Counted from the first letter of the stretch, positions 7,374 to 14,937 are shown. The stretch: 28,047 nucleotides of DNA from Collinsella sp. (GCA_019414045.1 DXMW01000007.1:65643-93689); one strand, 5' to 3'. The notes: generated from the letters alone by a model not told the origin. Made by a program: numbers and translations.

Positions 7374-7387
7374 TAAAGGTACCTTTA
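7374..7387. promoter_or_regulatory. Perfect 14-bp palindrome upstream of the PhoP-like gene
   Basis: TAAAGGTACCTTTA is a perfect palindrome in the 64 bases between the pstB stop and the regulator start. It has no loop, so it suits a dimeric DNA-binding protein better than an RNA hairpin. It could be an operator for autoregulation; the binding protein is unknown. Confidence 0.4.
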
Positions 7388-7427
7388 GAGTTAAGATGCG
7401 GTCATGCCGGCCGCAAAGGGGTTCAAC

Positions 7428-8156
7428 ATGATCTATTACGTCGAGGACGATGACAACATCAGGGATTTGACGGTCTACGCGCTGCGCAAGCAGGGAATCG
7501 AGGCCGAGGGCTTTTCGTGCGATGGCGAGTTTAAAGCTGCCGTGGCGCGACGGGTGCCCGATGCTGTGCTGCTCGATATCATGCTGCCCGACACCGATGG
7601 CTTGGCGATTATGCGCCGCCTGCGTGCCGATCGCCTGACGGCGACGGTGCCCATCATGATGCTTACCGCCAAGGACACCGAGCTCGACAAGGTGATGGCG
7701 CTCGATGGCGGTGCCGACGATTACCTGACTAAGCCGTTTTCGCTCATGGAGCTTGCGAGCCGCTGCCGCGCACTGCTGCGTCGCGGCGGCATGGTCAAGC
7801 AGGCGAGCGATGTGCTCAGCGTGGGGGACATCGTGCTCTCGCCCAGCCATCGCGAGGTGACCGTTGCCGGCGAGCCGCTTAAGCTCACCCTGCGCGAGTT
7901 CGACCTGCTCGAGTACCTCATGCGCAAGCCCGGCGTGGTCTTTACCCGCGAGTCGTTGCTGCAGAGCGTGTGGGGCTGGGACTTCGACGGCGGTTCGCGC
8001 ACCGTTGACGTGCACGTGCAGACGCTTCGCCAAAAACTGGGCGAGCATGCCAGCGCCATCGAGACCGTGCGCGGCGTGGGTTATCGCCTGGCCGAGCCTT
8101 CTGCCGGTGATGGTGCCGAAGGTGACGACACCGCGTCCACCGCATCGGGGGAGTAA
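7428..8156 (+). CDS. OmpR/PhoB-family response regulator, PhoP/PhoB-like
   Basis: The receiver domain has acidic residues E6/D7/D8, phospho-acceptor D50 (LLDIMLP), the TAKD segment and Lys in YLTKPF. The C-terminal winged helix has REFDLLEYLM, the VWGWDF motif and TLRQKLG...VRGVGYRL. I start it at ATG 7428, since AAAGGGG lies 6 bases upstream and the protein then begins MIYYVEDD as expected for a receiver. An in-frame ATG at 7404 would add eight residues and has no ribosome binding site. A short acidic Ala/Thr/Ser-rich tail follows the DNA-binding domain. The stop is 3 bases before the kinase start, so the two genes are coupled. Placement after pstB suggests phosphate-starvation control, but this is inferred from context. 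Confidence 0.92.
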   Translation: MIYYVEDDDNIRDLTVYALRKQGIEAEGFSCDGEFKAAVARRVPDAVLLDIMLPDTDGLAIMRRLRADRLTATVPIMMLTAKDTELDKVMALDGGADDYLTKPFSLMELASRCRALLRRGGMVKQASDVLSVGDIVLSPSHREVTVAGEPLKLTLREFDLLEYLMRKPGVVFTRESLLQSVWGWDFDGGSRTVDVHVQTLRQKLGEHASAIETVRGVGYRLAEPSAGDGAEGDDTASTASGE

Positions 8157-8159
8157 CCC

Positions 8160-9584
8160 GTGGTCTTCGCCCCCCAGGGAAAACATACGCTGTCGCACCG
8201 CGTTTTTGTGACGATCTTTGTCTGCGCCATGGCGGTTATCGTGGCGTTTACGGTGCTGGGTGCGTTCTTTGTGCAAAACACTTTGGCGGATGCCACGAGT
8301 GCCAATCTGGCGCAGGAAACTGAGCTCATTGCTGCCGCCCTCGACGAGCAGCAGGAGCCCATTCCGTTCTTGCGAAGCCTCGATCGCGAGGATCTTCGTA
8401 TCACGCTGATCAATAAGGACGGATCTGTTGCCTACGACAACGAGGCGTCGCCTTCCACACTGCCCAACCATGGCGATCGCCCCGAGGTCATCGAGGCCTT
8501 TGAGAGTGGTTCGGGTTCCGCGGAGCGCGCAAGCTCTACACTCGACGAGATTATGCTGTATCGCGCCGTCACCCTTGATAACGGCCAGGTCGTTCGCTTG
8601 GCGCAGGCCCAGCCTGGCGTTGCGGCGATTTTGCTGTCGATGCTGGCGCCGATGCTGCTTATCGCAGCAGCGGGTGCAGTACTCTCGTTTTTTATGGCGC
8701 GCCGTGAGTCCCGTGCCATCATCGCGCCGTTACAAGAGGTGGATTTGGACCACCCGCGCCGTAGCTATGAGCACGCCTATGCCGAGATGGTCCCCATGCT
8801 TGAGCGTATCGAGTCGCAGCGCCAGGAACTCAAGCGCCAAATGGCGGTGCTAGCGGACAACGACCGTATGCGCCGCGAGTTCACGGCGAATATCACTCAT
8901 GAGCTCAAGACGCCGCTTACGGCGATTTCGGGCTATGCCGAGCTCATCGCAAACGGCATGGTTGAGGGCGAGGATGACCTGCGCAACTTTGGCGGTCGCA
9001 TCTATCGTGAGGCGGGCCGCTTGGCAGCGCTTGTCAACGATATCCTTACGCTGTCTAACTTGGACGAGGCCGAGCGTGCAACTGAGGGCGAGGCGGTGCC
9101 CATTGGGTCCACGGAGCCTATTGAGCTCTCGCGTGCCATCTACACGGTTGAGCAGCGTCTTGAACAGGTCGCCCGTCAGGCGAATGTGACGATAAGTCAT
9201 GAGACCAAGCCTGTGGTCATCGAAGGCGTGTCGCGCTTGATTGACGAGCTCATCTACAATCTGGCAAGCAACGCCATCCGCTACAATCGACCCGGCGGTA
9301 CGGTTACGCTGCAGTGCGGCACCAACGACGAAGGCCATCCGTTCCTCGCGGTCGCCGACACGGGAATCGGTATCGCGCCTGAAGAACAGGGCAAGGTATT
9401 TGAGCGGTTCTATCGCGTGGATAAGAGTAGATCCAAGGCACGCGGCGGAACCGGCCTGGGGCTTGCCATTGTCAAGCATGCGGCCCTGTATCATCACGCC
9501 ACGCTCGATCTATCGAGCGAGTTGGGCGTGGGAACCACCATTACGGTGGCGTTTCCCATACAGCAGGACGAGCCATTCGCATAG
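8160..9584 (+). CDS. Sensor histidine kinase, PhoR-like
   Basis: This is the partner of the preceding regulator. The GTG start at 8160 has GGGGGAG 7 bases upstream. Transmembrane segment 1 is at about residues 17-40 and segment 2 at about 157-181. Between them lies an external domain of about 115 residues like the small PAS-type sensor of PhoR kinases. The H-box is ITHELKTPLTAISGY with phospho-His 247. The N-box is NLASNAIRYN, G1 is VADTGIGI, followed by VFERFYRVDKSR and GGTGLGLAIVKH (G2). The length of 474 is normal. The gene overlaps nothing and is followed by a hairpin terminator. The stimulus may be phosphate status relayed through Pst proteins, as in PhoR systems, but this is not shown by sequence alone. 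Confidence 0.92.
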   Translation: MVFAPQGKHTLSHRVFVTIFVCAMAVIVAFTVLGAFFVQNTLADATSANLAQETELIAAALDEQQEPIPFLRSLDREDLRITLINKDGSVAYDNEASPSTLPNHGDRPEVIEAFESGSGSAERASSTLDEIMLYRAVTLDNGQVVRLAQAQPGVAAILLSMLAPMLLIAAAGAVLSFFMARRESRAIIAPLQEVDLDHPRRSYEHAYAEMVPMLERIESQRQELKRQMAVLADNDRMRREFTANITHELKTPLTAISGYAELIANGMVEGEDDLRNFGGRIYREAGRLAALVNDILTLSNLDEAERATEGEAVPIGSTEPIELSRAIYTVEQRLEQVARQANVTISHETKPVVIEGVSRLIDELIYNLASNAIRYNRPGGTVTLQCGTNDEGHPFLAVADTGIGIAPEEQGKVFERFYRVDKSRSKARGGTGLGLAIVKHAALYHHATLDLSSELGVGTTITVAFPIQQDEPFA

Positions 9585-9609
9585 CGACACAACATAGATA
9601 TTGATGCAG

Positions 9610-9644
9610 ACGCCGCATTTGACTTTCGGGTGCGGCGTTGTTGT
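9610..9644 (+). terminator. Probable terminator after the PhoR-like kinase gene
   Basis: ACGCCGCA (9610-9617) pairs with TGCGGCGT (9631-9638) across a 13-base loop, followed by TGTTGT. The T-rich tail is imperfect, so termination may be moderate. Confidence 0.6.
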
Positions 9645-9670
9645 GCAATTTTACGATTGCTTCCGACATT

Positions 9671-9699
9671 TTTACAGGAGAGCCTGTTTCTTATGTATA
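9671..9699 (+). promoter_or_regulatory. Putative promoter of the polysaccharide-control operon
   Basis: TTTACA (9671-9676) and TGTATA (9694-9699) are separated by 17 bases. The spacer starts with a small hairpin ACAGG-AGAG-CCTGT (9674-9687), which could host a regulator. Transcription would start near 9706, giving a leader of about 75 bases before the ATG at 9780. Confidence 0.45.
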
Positions 9700-9779
9700 G
9701 AGTTTGGTCTCGGTAAAAAGATGCGATAACATACGGACAGTTTTGTCAATCCGAACTGGGGAAATGAAAGGCAAGCTGC

Positions 9780-10436
9780 ATGACCCTTCTCGAACTGTTC
9801 CAGCTGCTGAAGAAGCACCTTCAGCTGGTCATCACCCTTCCGGTGGTCTGCGCGATCGCCATGGGCATCGTGTCCTTCGTTGCGATGGACAACACCTATA
9901 CCGCGACGACGAGCATGTACATTCTCGCCAAGACCGACGATAGCGGTCAGATGAGCTACAACGATCTCTCGGCGAGTCAGATGCTTTCCAACGATATCGC
10001 CACGCTGCTGGATAGCGATAGCGTTAAGAGCGGCGCAGCCAATGAACTGGGCCTCACCGATCTGGATGACTACAAGGTGTCTGTTTCCTCCGAGACCACC
10101 ACGCGTGTCATTACGCTTTCGGTTACCGGCACCGATGCCAAGGAGACGGCTAAGGTCGCAAAGGCCATAGCTAGCTCGGTGAGTACGGTCGCTCAGAACG
10201 TCGGCGCTGCCCAGAGCATCAACGTTATCGACGAGGCTAAGACCCCCGAAGCCCCCAGCGGCCCCAAGCGTATGCTGTACGTTGCTGTCGCGTTCCTCGC
10301 GGGCATCTTTATCGCAGTTGCCTATGTCGTTTTGGCAGACATGCTCAACACCCGCATCCGCGGTGCCGAAGAGGCAGAAGAGCTCCTGGGCATTCCCGTT
10401 GTTGGCCGAATTCCGGCTATGAAAGGTGGTAAATAG
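9780..10436 (+). CDS. Wzz/CapA-type chain-length determinant, kinase activator
   Basis: This is a polysaccharide co-polymerase: a membrane protein that sets chain length of surface polysaccharide and activates the cognate tyrosine kinase. Two transmembrane helices bracket an external domain, at about residues 17-37 (LPVVCAIAMGIVSFVA) and 163-185 (MLYVAVAFLAGIFIAVAYVV). The N-terminal LLELFQLLKKHLQLVI and the TYTATTSMYILAK start of the loop are typical of Wzz proteins. A proline-rich PEAPSGPK motif precedes the second helix, as in this family. The short cytoplasmic C-terminal tail (to residue 218) is the part that normally docks on the BY-kinase. GAAAGG lies upstream of the ATG. The kinase gene starts 2 bases after the stop, so they are translationally coupled. 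Confidence 0.9.
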   Translation: MTLLELFQLLKKHLQLVITLPVVCAIAMGIVSFVAMDNTYTATTSMYILAKTDDSGQMSYNDLSASQMLSNDIATLLDSDSVKSGAANELGLTDLDDYKVSVSSETTTRVITLSVTGTDAKETAKVAKAIASSVSTVAQNVGAAQSINVIDEAKTPEAPSGPKRMLYVAVAFLAGIFIAVAYVVLADMLNTRIRGAEEAEELLGIPVVGRIPAMKGGK

Positions 10437-10438
10437 GC

Positions 10439-11176
10439 ATGGCTAAGGCAAAGAACACCGATAAGCTCGTTGTACAGAATGCCGCCAAGACCCTTCTGGC
10501 CAACATCCGCTTTGCGAGCGTGGACGACCCCATTCGCACCATCACCGTTACCTCCTCGATTCCCAACGAGGGCAAGTCTACGGTTTCCATTAACCTTGCT
10601 CAGGCAATTGCCACGAGTGGCAAGTCCGTGCTCCTGGTTGAGGCCGATATGCGCCGCAGGTCCCTTTCCGATATGCTCGGCGTTCGTTCGCGCGGCGGAC
10701 TCTATGCGGTTCTTTCCGAGCAGATCTCCATTGACCAGGCAATTGTCGAGACGGGTCAGAAGAACTTCTACTTCCTTGATGCCGAGCCGCATATTCCCAA
10801 TCCTGCCGACATCATCGTCTCTCACCGCTTTGCCAAGCTGGTAAAGGCACTGTCTGCTAAGTTCCAGTACGTCATCTTCGACGCTCCCCCGGTCGGCACC
10901 TTCATCGATGCTGCCGAGATTGCCAGCCTGACCGACGGCACGCTGTTCGTGGTGCGCGAGGACTTCACCAAGCGCGAGGAGGCGCTCAACGCCATCGGTC
11001 AGCTTAAGAAGTCCGAGAAGGTCAAGCTCATCGGTACCGTTATGAACTACTGCGAGACCGAGACCAGCGAGTACTACTACTCCTACTACACCAAGGACGG
11101 TAAGAAGGTTAAGAAGGGCTCCGACGATCAGGGGACTTCCAAAAAGGGCATCTTCACCAACCGAGCAAACGTTTAG
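10439..11176 (+). CDS. Bacterial tyrosine kinase (BY-kinase, CpsD/CapB/YwqD type)
   Basis: This is a cytoplasmic kinase domain that autophosphorylates on a C-terminal tyrosine cluster and controls capsule or exopolysaccharide assembly. It has Walker A in SSIPNEGKST (catalytic Lys about residue 46), Walker A' LLVEADMR (65-72), Walker B VIFDAPP (145-151), and a C-terminal cluster with Tyr at 212, 213, 214, 216 and 217, followed by a Lys-rich tail. The split arrangement of separate membrane activator and kinase is the Gram-positive one. The overlap-free spacing (2 bases) to the Wzz-like gene and 17 bases to the phosphatase gene indicate one operon. Length (245) is normal. No glycosyltransferase, flippase or polymerase genes accompany it here. 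Confidence 0.93.
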   Translation: MAKAKNTDKLVVQNAAKTLLANIRFASVDDPIRTITVTSSIPNEGKSTVSINLAQAIATSGKSVLLVEADMRRRSLSDMLGVRSRGGLYAVLSEQISIDQAIVETGQKNFYFLDAEPHIPNPADIIVSHRFAKLVKALSAKFQYVIFDAPPVGTFIDAAEIASLTDGTLFVVREDFTKREEALNAIGQLKKSEKVKLIGTVMNYCETETSEYYYSYYTKDGKKVKKGSDDQGTSKKGIFTNRANV

Positions 11177-11193
11177 TTGATTAAGGCTGACCT

Positions 11194-11844
11194 ATGCGTG
11201 ACATTCATTGCCATATCTTGCCGGGTGTAGACGACGGCGCCGCCGATCTCGATGAGAGCTTGGCGATGCTCGAGGCTGCCAAGCGGGCCGGTGTAACCAG
11301 AATCGTTTGCACTCCTCACTGCCGTGATCCCTATTTTGATTACGACAAGATGTGGGATGCCTTTGAGCTGCTGCGTGATAACGCTGACGGTTTTCCGCTC
11401 CAGATGGGCTTCGAGGTCAACCATCGAAAGCTCGTTGAGCTTGGTATCGATGCCGCGGAGCACTTGCATTTCGATGGGACCAACGAGTTTCTGCTCGAAC
11501 TTTCGACGCATGCCGATGCGTATGCGTTTAGAGAGTACGAGAACACGATTTACGATTTGCAGTGCCGTGGCTACCAGGTGATCATCGCTCATCCTGAGCG
11601 CTATCGTGCGGTTCAAAAGGATGTAAGCGTGGCGGAGCGTCTGGTCGATATGGGCTGCAAGCTGCAGGCTTCGGCGGACTTTATTGCCGGCGGTCGCTTT
11701 GGTCGCGAGAAAAAGCCGGCACAGCGCCTGTTCGATCAGAACCTGTACAGCTTCATCGCGAGCGATGCCCATAACGTGGGTCATTACGACTGCCTGGCGA
11801 AGGCTCGCGCGAAGTTTAGCGTACGCGGAGCTCATTTTCGCTAA
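11194..11844 (+). CDS. PHP-domain tyrosine-protein phosphatase (CpsB/CapC/YwqE type)
   Basis: This is a metal-dependent phosphatase that reverses BY-kinase phosphorylation. It contains the PHP metal-binding motifs in order: DIHCHILPGVDDG near the N-terminus, CTPH about residue 45, FEVNH, AHPERYR and SDAHN near the C-terminus. The start ATG has AAGGCTGA upstream and lies 17 bases after the kinase stop. At 216 residues it is somewhat shorter than the usual roughly 240-255, mostly at the C-terminus, but all motifs are present. Together with the two preceding genes it forms the standard activator-kinase-phosphatase switch for surface polysaccharide. Confidence 0.93.
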   Translation: MRDIHCHILPGVDDGAADLDESLAMLEAAKRAGVTRIVCTPHCRDPYFDYDKMWDAFELLRDNADGFPLQMGFEVNHRKLVELGIDAAEHLHFDGTNEFLLELSTHADAYAFREYENTIYDLQCRGYQVIIAHPERYRAVQKDVSVAERLVDMGCKLQASADFIAGGRFGREKKPAQRLFDQNLYSFIASDAHNVGHYDCLAKARAKFSVRGAHFR

Positions 11845-11883
11845 AATCTGTCCCTAACGTTCGCATTGAATGAAAGGGCAGCC

Positions 11884-12384
11884 ATGGATATCCAACTTAA
11901 GACGGGATGCTTTGATGACGCGGCGTTGGTGCGCCGCGTCGTTTTTATGGACGAGCAGGGCTACGAGAATGAGTTCGACGCTATCGACGAGGATCCAAAC
12001 TGCATTCATGTGACGCTCTATGTAGACGGCGAGCTTGCCGGTTGCTCGCGCGTGTTTCCCGAAGAGCTTGAGCGCGTGGCTGACGCAGAGGCCCCGGTGT
12101 TGCCGGCATGCGACATGGACGAAGGCGTTGCGGCGGGGGAGACCTACATTATGGGGCGCGTCGCCGTGCTGCCGGCTATGCGTCGTCGCGGACTGGCGAG
12201 TGCGATCGTGGAGACCAGTGCTTCGTGTGCACGCGATGCCGGCGCCAAGCTTATTAAGCTGCATGCGCAGGAATACGTGCTGCCGCTCTATGTAAAGGCG
12301 GGCTACACGCAAATTGCCCCGGTAGATTACGAAGACGAGGGCCAGCCCCATGTCTGGATGGCCAAGCGCGTAGATGGCAGATAG
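11884..12384 (+). CDS. GNAT-family N-acetyltransferase (ElaA/YjcF-like)
   Basis: This predicted acetyl-CoA-dependent acetyltransferase has 166 residues. I use ATG 11884, with GAAAGGG 6 bases upstream; an in-frame TTG at 11866 has no ribosome binding site. The N-terminal pattern VRRVVFMDEQGYENEFD and a following D..D pair resemble ElaA/YjcF proteins. The acetyl-CoA pyrophosphate loop is visible in GRVAVLPAMRRRGLASAIV (about 91-109), and a conserved VLPLYVKAGY block lies near residue 132. The substrate cannot be told from sequence. It starts 39 bases after the phosphatase gene, so it may be co-transcribed, but no functional link is evident. Its stop codon overlaps an intergenic repeat motif. 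Confidence 0.88.
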   Translation: MDIQLKTGCFDDAALVRRVVFMDEQGYENEFDAIDEDPNCIHVTLYVDGELAGCSRVFPEELERVADAEAPVLPACDMDEGVAAGETYIMGRVAVLPAMRRRGLASAIVETSASCARDAGAKLIKLHAQEYVLPLYVKAGYTQIAPVDYEDEGQPHVWMAKRVDGR

Positions 12385-12424
12385 GGACGTTCCTTTTCTG
12401 CCGGCAGCTGGGGACACTCCTTGG
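12383..12424. repeat. Paired GGGAC-TCCTT intergenic repeat units
   Basis: Two similar units, AGGGACGTTCCTTTT (12383-12397) and GGGGACACTCCTTGG (12410-12424), flank a perfect 10-bp palindrome CTGCCGGCAG (12398-12407). The first unit overlaps the stop codon of the GNAT gene. The arrangement looks like a small mobile or recombinogenic repeat rather than a terminator. Confidence 0.4.
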
Positions 12425-12427
12425 CAA

Positions 12428-12457
12428 TTGACGCATTGGAGCGCTCGGACATACAGT
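12428..12457 (+). promoter_or_regulatory. Putative htpG promoter
   Basis: TTGACG (12428-12433) is followed 18 bases later by TACAGT (12452-12457). An alternative AT-rich -10, TTATAAAAT, lies at 12494-12502. No CIRCE-type inverted repeat (TTAGCACTC/GAGTGCTAA) is present, so HrcA control is unlikely from this sequence. Confidence 0.35.
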
Positions 12458-12531
12458 TTTTCGATTCCGTATGTATATATGCGCGCTATTGGGTTATAAA
12501 ATCTAAGTCTGAACATAGCAGGTCTGCGATG

Positions 12532-12556
12532 CGGCTCGGGCAACCGGGCCGTTTTT
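12532..12556 (+). terminator. Terminator-like hairpin within the htpG leader
   Basis: CGGCTCGG (12532-12539) pairs with CCGGGCCG (12544-12551) over a GCAA tetraloop, with one G-T wobble, and runs straight into TTTTT (12552-12556). It ends only 30 bases before the htpG start and 17 bases before its ribosome binding site. It may end read-through from the GNAT gene, or act as an attenuator if htpG is transcribed from one of the promoters proposed upstream. Confidence 0.75.
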
Positions 12557-12586
12557 GCGGACGGGGGTAGCGCGAAAGGACTGCAC

Positions 12587-14611
12587 ATGCGTCAATTTAA
12601 GACCGAGAGCAAAAAACTGCTCGACCTCATGATCAACTCCATCTACACCAATAAGGAAATCTTCCTGCGCGAGCTTATCTCTAACGCGAGCGACGCCGTC
12701 GACAAGCTCAACTTTAAGAGCCTGCAGGATCCGAGCGTCAAGATCAACCAGGGCGACCTGGCCATTCGCGTCTCCTTTGATAAAGACGCCCGCACCATTA
12801 CCATCTCGGATAACGGCATTGGCATGACCGCCGAGGAGCTCGAGCGCAATCTGGGCACCATCGCCCATTCCGGCTCCGAGGAGTTTAAGACCGAGAACGC
12901 CGAGCAGCAGGGCTCCGATGTCGACATCATCGGCCAGTTTGGCGTGGGCTTCTACTCTGCCTTTATGGTTGCCAGCCATGTGAAGGTCGTCAGCCGCGCC
13001 TATGGCGAGGATGTCGCCCATGTGTGGGAATCCGACGGTCTTGAGGGCTACACCATCGAGGACGGTGAGCGCGCCGAGCACGGTACCGATGTCATCCTGA
13101 CGCTGCGCGAGAACGAGAAGCTCGATGCCGACGGCGAGGCCGAGACCTACGATCGCTTCCTGACCGAGTGGGGTCTCAAGAGCCTGATTCAGCAGTACAG
13201 CAACTATGTGCGCTACCCGATTCAGATGATGGTGTCCAAGAGCCGCCAGAAACCCAAGCCCGAGGACGCCGGCGACGATTACAAGCCCGAGTACGAGGAC
13301 TACCAGGAGCTCGAGACCGTCAATTCCATGACACCGATCTGGAAGAAGCGCAGCTCCGATGTCGAGCAGAAGGACTACGACGAGTTCTACAAGTCCACGT
13401 TCCACGACTTTGACGATCCTGCGCGCACCATCAGCTTCCATGCCGAGGGCACGCTCGACTACGATGCCCTGCTGTTTGTGCCGGGCCGCGCGCCGTTCGA
13501 TCTGTACAGCAAGGATTACGAGAAGGGTCTGGCACTCTACAGCTCCAACGTCCTGATCATGGAGAAGTGCGACGACCTGCTGCCCGACTACTACAACTTT
13601 GTCCGCGGCGTCGTGGATTCCGCCGATGTGTCGCTCAACATCTCGCGTGAGACGCTGCAGCAGAACCGTCAGCTCAAGGCCATCGCCAAGCGTGTGGAAA
13701 AGAAGATCACCGCCGACCTTGAGGATATGCGTGACAACGACCGCGAGGCCTACGAGAAGTTCTTTGAGAACTTTGGCCGCGGTCTTAAGTACGGCATCTA
13801 CTCGAGCTATGGCATGAAGGCCGATGAGCTCGCCGATCTGTTGCTGTTCTGGTCTGCCAAGGAACAGAAGATGATTACCCTGGCCGAGTATGCCAAGGGC
13901 ATGCCCGAGGATCAGAAGGCCATCTACTACGCCGCCGGCGACTCGCGTGAGCGCTTGGCCAAGATGCCCGTGGTAAAGGGCGTGCTCGACCGCGGCTATG
14001 ACGTGCTGCTGCTGACGCAGGACGTGGATGAGTTCACCTTCCAGGCTATGCGTGAGTACGTTGCCGCCGATATGCCCAAGATCTACGAGGACGATGCCGC
14101 CCGCGAGGCTGCCGAGAAGGCCGTGGCCGATGGTGCCGAGCCCGAGGTTGAGGATCGTCACCTGGAGCTCAAGAACGTCGCAACCGGTGATCTTGACCTG
14201 GCGACCGAGGACGAGAAAAAGGAGGCCGAGGACGCCACCAAGGAGAACGAGGACCTCTTTAACGCCATGAAGGAGGCACTCGGCGACAAGGTCGAGAAGG
14301 TTGCCGTCTCTGCGCGCCTGACCGATGCTCCCGCGTGCATCACCACCGAGGGCCCGCTTTCGCTCGAGATGGAGAAGGTGCTCCAGAAGGGTCCCGAGGG
14401 CGCGCCCGACGGTATGCCCAAGAGCCAGCGCGTGCTCGAGCTCAACGCCAAGCACCCGGTCTTTTCCAAGCTCGTCGCCGCTCAGAAGGCGGGCGACGCC
14501 GACAAGATCAAGCAGTACTCCGGTTTGCTCTATGACCAGGCCCTGCTGGTCGAGGGCATCCTCCCCGAGGATCCCGTAGCCTTCGCGGCGGCTGTTTGCA
14601 ACTTGATGTAG
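12587..14611 (+). CDS. htpG: Molecular chaperone HtpG (Hsp90 family)
   Basis: This is a cytoplasmic ATP-dependent dimeric chaperone that helps fold and remodel client proteins under stress. The N-terminal GHKL ATPase shows LISNASDAVDKL, DNGIGMT, and the lid-region glycine motif GQFGVGFYSAFMV. The middle domain includes the conserved RGVVDSADVSLNISRE segment with its catalytic Arg neighbourhood. The C-terminal dimerisation part ends without the eukaryotic MEEVD tail. Length (674) is longer than the E. coli protein (624), partly through an acidic Glu/Ala/Lys-rich stretch around residues 500-560. ATG 12587 has GAAAGGA upstream and begins MRQFKTESKKLLDLM as expected. It appears monocistronic. Confidence 0.97.
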   Translation: MRQFKTESKKLLDLMINSIYTNKEIFLRELISNASDAVDKLNFKSLQDPSVKINQGDLAIRVSFDKDARTITISDNGIGMTAEELERNLGTIAHSGSEEFKTENAEQQGSDVDIIGQFGVGFYSAFMVASHVKVVSRAYGEDVAHVWESDGLEGYTIEDGERAEHGTDVILTLRENEKLDADGEAETYDRFLTEWGLKSLIQQYSNYVRYPIQMMVSKSRQKPKPEDAGDDYKPEYEDYQELETVNSMTPIWKKRSSDVEQKDYDEFYKSTFHDFDDPARTISFHAEGTLDYDALLFVPGRAPFDLYSKDYEKGLALYSSNVLIMEKCDDLLPDYYNFVRGVVDSADVSLNISRETLQQNRQLKAIAKRVEKKITADLEDMRDNDREAYEKFFENFGRGLKYGIYSSYGMKADELADLLLFWSAKEQKMITLAEYAKGMPEDQKAIYYAAGDSRERLAKMPVVKGVLDRGYDVLLLTQDVDEFTFQAMREYVAADMPKIYEDDAAREAAEKAVADGAEPEVEDRHLELKNVATGDLDLATEDEKKEAEDATKENEDLFNAMKEALGDKVEKVAVSARLTDAPACITTEGPLSLEMEKVLQKGPEGAPDGMPKSQRVLELNAKHPVFSKLVAAQKAGDADKIKQYSGLLYDQALLVEGILPEDPVAFAAAVCNLM

Positions 14612-14641
14612 TTCGGGGATACGGCACCGTAACTAGATTAG

Positions 14642-14711
14642 AACGAGAGTGGATAATCTCCCACTTTTGGCTCGAATGCGGGCTTGAAGTGAGAGATTTT
14701 CCACTCTCGTT
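14642..14711 (+). terminator. Long 25-bp-arm hairpin after htpG
   Basis: The arms at 14642-14666 and 14687-14711 are complementary at 23 of 25 positions. The 20-base loop folds further by GCTCG/CGGGC. The right arm leads into TTTCCTTTT, so on the plus strand it could terminate htpG. The arm length and near-perfect symmetry are greater than a terminator needs, and it may be a repeated palindromic element that serves as one. Confidence 0.7.
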
Positions 14712-14719
14712 TCCTTTTG

Positions 14720-14748
14720 AATGATCCCTCCGTCCCCAAGGGATCATT
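14720..14748. repeat. Perfect 10-bp inverted repeat containing the CTCCGTCCCCAAGGG motif
   Basis: AATGATCCCT (14720-14729) and AGGGATCATT (14739-14748) are perfect inverted copies around CCGTCCCCA. The core ATGATCC plus CTCCGTCCCCAAGGG recurs in the long inverted repeat at 23310-23373, so it belongs to a dispersed family. It is followed by TATTTG, so it may add to htpG termination. Confidence 0.65.
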
Positions 14749-14768
14749 TATTTGTGCGGGTTGTGGTT

Positions 14769-14807
14769 TTGTGACCTGCTGAAATTTAAGATACTGTACA
14801 ACTGTAC
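14769..14807 (+). promoter_or_regulatory. Putative upstream promoter with ACTGTAC repeats
   Basis: TTGTGA (14769-14774) and TACTGT (14792-14797) are 17 bases apart. The -10 overlaps tandem ACTGTAC units (14793-14799 and 14801-14807), which also read as GTAC-N4-GTAC, a shape that suits a dimeric repressor. Evidence is weak without more examples. Confidence 0.3.
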
Positions 14808-14860
14808 GTTAACTCATCTTCGTAGTATATTGCTACCCGCAAAACTCAACACCATTGTGC

Positions 14861-14888
14861 TTTGAGTCGTTAAAGCGCCTACTACAAT
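14861..14888 (+). promoter_or_regulatory. Putative proximal promoter of the first YhgE/Pip gene
   Basis: TACAAT (14883-14888) is a 5-of-6 match to the -10 consensus, with a TTTGAG-like -35 about 16 bases upstream. It overlaps the first ATG of the open frame (14887). If used, translation must start further down, which supports the later start chosen for the CDS. Confidence 0.45.
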
Positions 14889-14937
14889 GGTTGTCGATAG
14901 TACGATTCGATTCAACGACAGGATGGATGGTCCAAGC

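Larger units (their letters stand above)
14612..14937. other. Intergenic region between htpG and the YhgE/Pip genes
   Basis: These 326 bases hold a large hairpin (14642-14711), a shorter perfect inverted repeat (14720-14748), paired ACTGTAC direct repeats (14793-14799, 14801-14807), and one or two putative promoters for the downstream gene. I see no coding potential of its own. Confidence 0.6.

Noticed and set aside
12385..12586. CIRCE/HrcA operator upstream of htpG
   Set aside because: No TTAGCACTC-N9-GAGTGCTAA or close variant is present; GAGCGCTC at about 12439-12446 is only a short palindrome.
12503..14455. 650-residue open frame antisense to htpG
   Set aside because: It lies wholly inside a certain Hsp90 gene. 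Its composition (His/Leu/Gly/Val-rich, no motifs) is what the strong GC codon bias of the sense strand produces on the opposite strand.
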